64,000 nt of DNA, from NCBI RefSeq assembly GCF_015832195.1, contig NC_052016.1, forward strand, positions 82,311,047-82,375,046. Direction: 5' to 3'. Numbering within the stretch: position 1 is the stretch's first letter; each line of letters begins with the position of its first letter. This document shows, one piece after another, positions 62,116 to 64,000 of the stretch. The notes under the pieces are model-generated. The model had not been told where the DNA came from, searched no databases, and worked only from the letters and a program-made list of their open reading frames with translations. A program made the position numbers and the translations under genes. Origin of the DNA: Motacilla alba alba. Its lineage: Eukaryota; Chordata; Aves; Passeriformes; Motacillidae.

Positions 62116-64000
62116 ATCAGGATATTAAAGATAGCAAACTTCCAATATTTTGTTCTCTCACACATTTCTATTTATTACACTTAAATAGAATTGTTTATAA
62201 GTACTGATTACTTATTTTAGTAACTTCATTGCCAGTCTCAAATACAAGAGTAAATCATAGGAAAAAAAATAAAAAAGGAAGATAAAACTGACAACACTAA
62301 GAATGTTAAAGTTCACATTGTCCCATTGTTAGGTAAATTGTAAACACTGTTTCCTCTGGATGAGATCTATATATTTTCTGAGATAGGTCTTTCCAGATCA
62401 TTTTATCACCAGCCCTGCAGTTAATACAGACTAGCATTATAGTCATGTCAGTATCTTGATAAATCAGCATTGTTCAAAATAAATCAGTTTTGTTCAAAAG
62501 CATTTTATATCTATCTTAGTTGTCCATTTCAACCTATTGGATACTAGTAGATCTATTCATTGACATTTGAATTGTTACTCCTAGGCAGCATCTATCATTA
62601 TGAAGAAAAGCCAGATCAGAGGTGAGATTTTCTAGTTGCTGTGTGAAAAGCAATCACTTAAAATCAGATGGCTATTTTTGGCTGCAACTCAGTCCTTGTT
62701 ATTATGCTTGTTATGCTTTCTTTTAAGTGTGGTTAAATTACTACCCCCGAAACTTACAGTAATGTGCAAAATGTTGTGAAATGCAGATTTTTGCATTAAT
62801 TATCTCATCTAGCAGCTCTGTAACACATTAATCTCTGAATAACCTTCAAATCATACTATAACATGGATGTTAATGGTAGAAATTAGAGCTGAAAACAGCT
62901 ATTTGGTTTTCTATTTCATGTAGTCACCAGATTGTTCCCTAAAGAATATTTCCCAGTGCTTTGTCTCATCTTGACTTAAGTGTACTGAGCAATAAAGCTT
63001 CTACTACTTTCCTTTGGAGACTGTGTCACTATGTAATAGATTTCACCACTGGGATTCTTTACCCTATTCAATCGCAGTAAAATATCTCACTTTCTGTGAA
63101 ATGGGAAAGAGGAAAAACATAGGAAAAGCAAAAATATTTATTGGCTAGAAGCTAGCAATAGGGCTCTTGAAAAACAAGGTATGTTGCACCTCTTAAAATC
63201 TCATTCTTTCTATTTTAATTTCCTGTGATATGAAACCTGCCATTGCATTTTTAATCACATTTTCCTAAGGTAAAGACAAATCCCATCTGTTCCCTTTGGC
63301 TGTACCAGTTAGCTCTCATTTTGAATTTCTTATTTGTAGTTTTAAGATTGTCTTGCCCTTGAAAGTGAAATGCTGAAATAGCCACATAACCACCAAGTTT
63401 CTTTAAGTTAGATTCATTAATAACAGTGAAAATGTACTTAAGACAAATAAGTGTATCAAGATGTCATTACCTTTATGAAGCATTACCTTCTTATTCCCCA
63501 AGGAGGGAACAAATTTCCATAAGCAAGAAAACAAGTTTTTATTTTTCAGATTAATGGATCAGGGGCAAGGATGAGGATAGTAGTTACACACATTACTAAG
63601 GCCACTGGCTAGAAAATACCAAAATGACTGAGAGATACATACAGTCACCCATTCCTAACATGCTCCTACCACACAGCATGCAGAAGATTTTGATCAGTTC
63701 TTGCATTCAAGAAAATATATATTCTGAGTTGTAAAATAGTCTAGGTACTGTTAAATATTACACAAGGCTACATGAAGAGAACAGATCAAGGTTAAGGGCA
63801 GCTGAGGAAACAATAGAACTGTTTATGTGTAATAAGGTCTAACCAGCAAGCTAGAGAGTTACGGGGAAATATACATAGAAATTGCAAGGAAAGACAGACG
63901 CACCCACATATGCATGCTCATGCACACCCCCCTACACACAGCCCTGGACAACTGCAGGTCAAAAGAATGAAGGACTTCTGCAACAGGCAAAGAGAGCTAG
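62116..64000. other. Unique AT-rich noncoding sequence
   Basis: The last 1.9 kb carry no recognisable gene, RNA or transposon. A CA-rich imperfect stretch is near 63899-63940. Confidence 0.55.

Noticed and set aside
1..64000. CRISPR array, prokaryotic operons, riboswitches, plasmid or phage features
   Set aside because: The sequence is vertebrate nuclear DNA; no regularly spaced repeats, ribosome-binding sites or operon structure are present.
1..64000. tRNA, 5S, U6 or 7SL-derived genes or SINEs
   Set aside because: I looked for T-loop/B-box-type motifs and the start of U6 and found no convincing match by eye. A tRNAscan-SE or Infernal run would settle it.

Overview
The window looks like a stretch of bird nuclear genome, most likely a songbird (passerine), from a gene-poor AT-rich region or a very long intron. 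Two things point to birds: at least eight fragments of chicken-repeat-1 (CR1) LINEs, several ending in the CR1 ATTCTATGATTCT-type tail, and several endogenous-retrovirus LTRs of avian type. The LTR at 47415-47817 matches, from memory, a family common in songbirds. That recognition was not checked against a repeat library.

I found no convincing protein-coding exon, tRNA, snRNA, rRNA or CRISPR array. The open reading frames are all short (156 codons or fewer). They are spread evenly over both strands and resemble no protein family I know. Several are translations of microsatellites, CR1 or LTR sequence.

Layout: 1-15.8 kb is mostly unique AT-rich DNA with two CR1 fragments (3.9 and 5.1 kb), a CR1 tail (10.8 kb) and small tandem duplications. 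15.8-35.8 kb is unique sequence with TA, TTAT, CA and GGAAAA microsatellites and a few CNE-like patches. 35.8-50.8 kb is richer in repeats: CR1 copies at 35.9, 41.8, 46.8 and 48.2 kb, LTRs at 39.2, 43.2, 46.6 and 47.4 kb, a long AAAAG microsatellite and a C-rich tract able to form a G-quadruplex on the minus strand. 50.8-59.2 kb is again unique AT-rich DNA. 59.26-62.1 kb is a nested transposon complex: an old LTR is split by a well-preserved 1.4-kb LTR with a 5-bp target duplication, and split again by a minus-strand CR1. The rest, to 64 kb, is unique AT-rich sequence.

No genes work together here. The biology on view is the insertion history of CR1 and ERV elements. I did not find a new biological system; the most informative structure is the nested LTR/LTR/CR1 complex.
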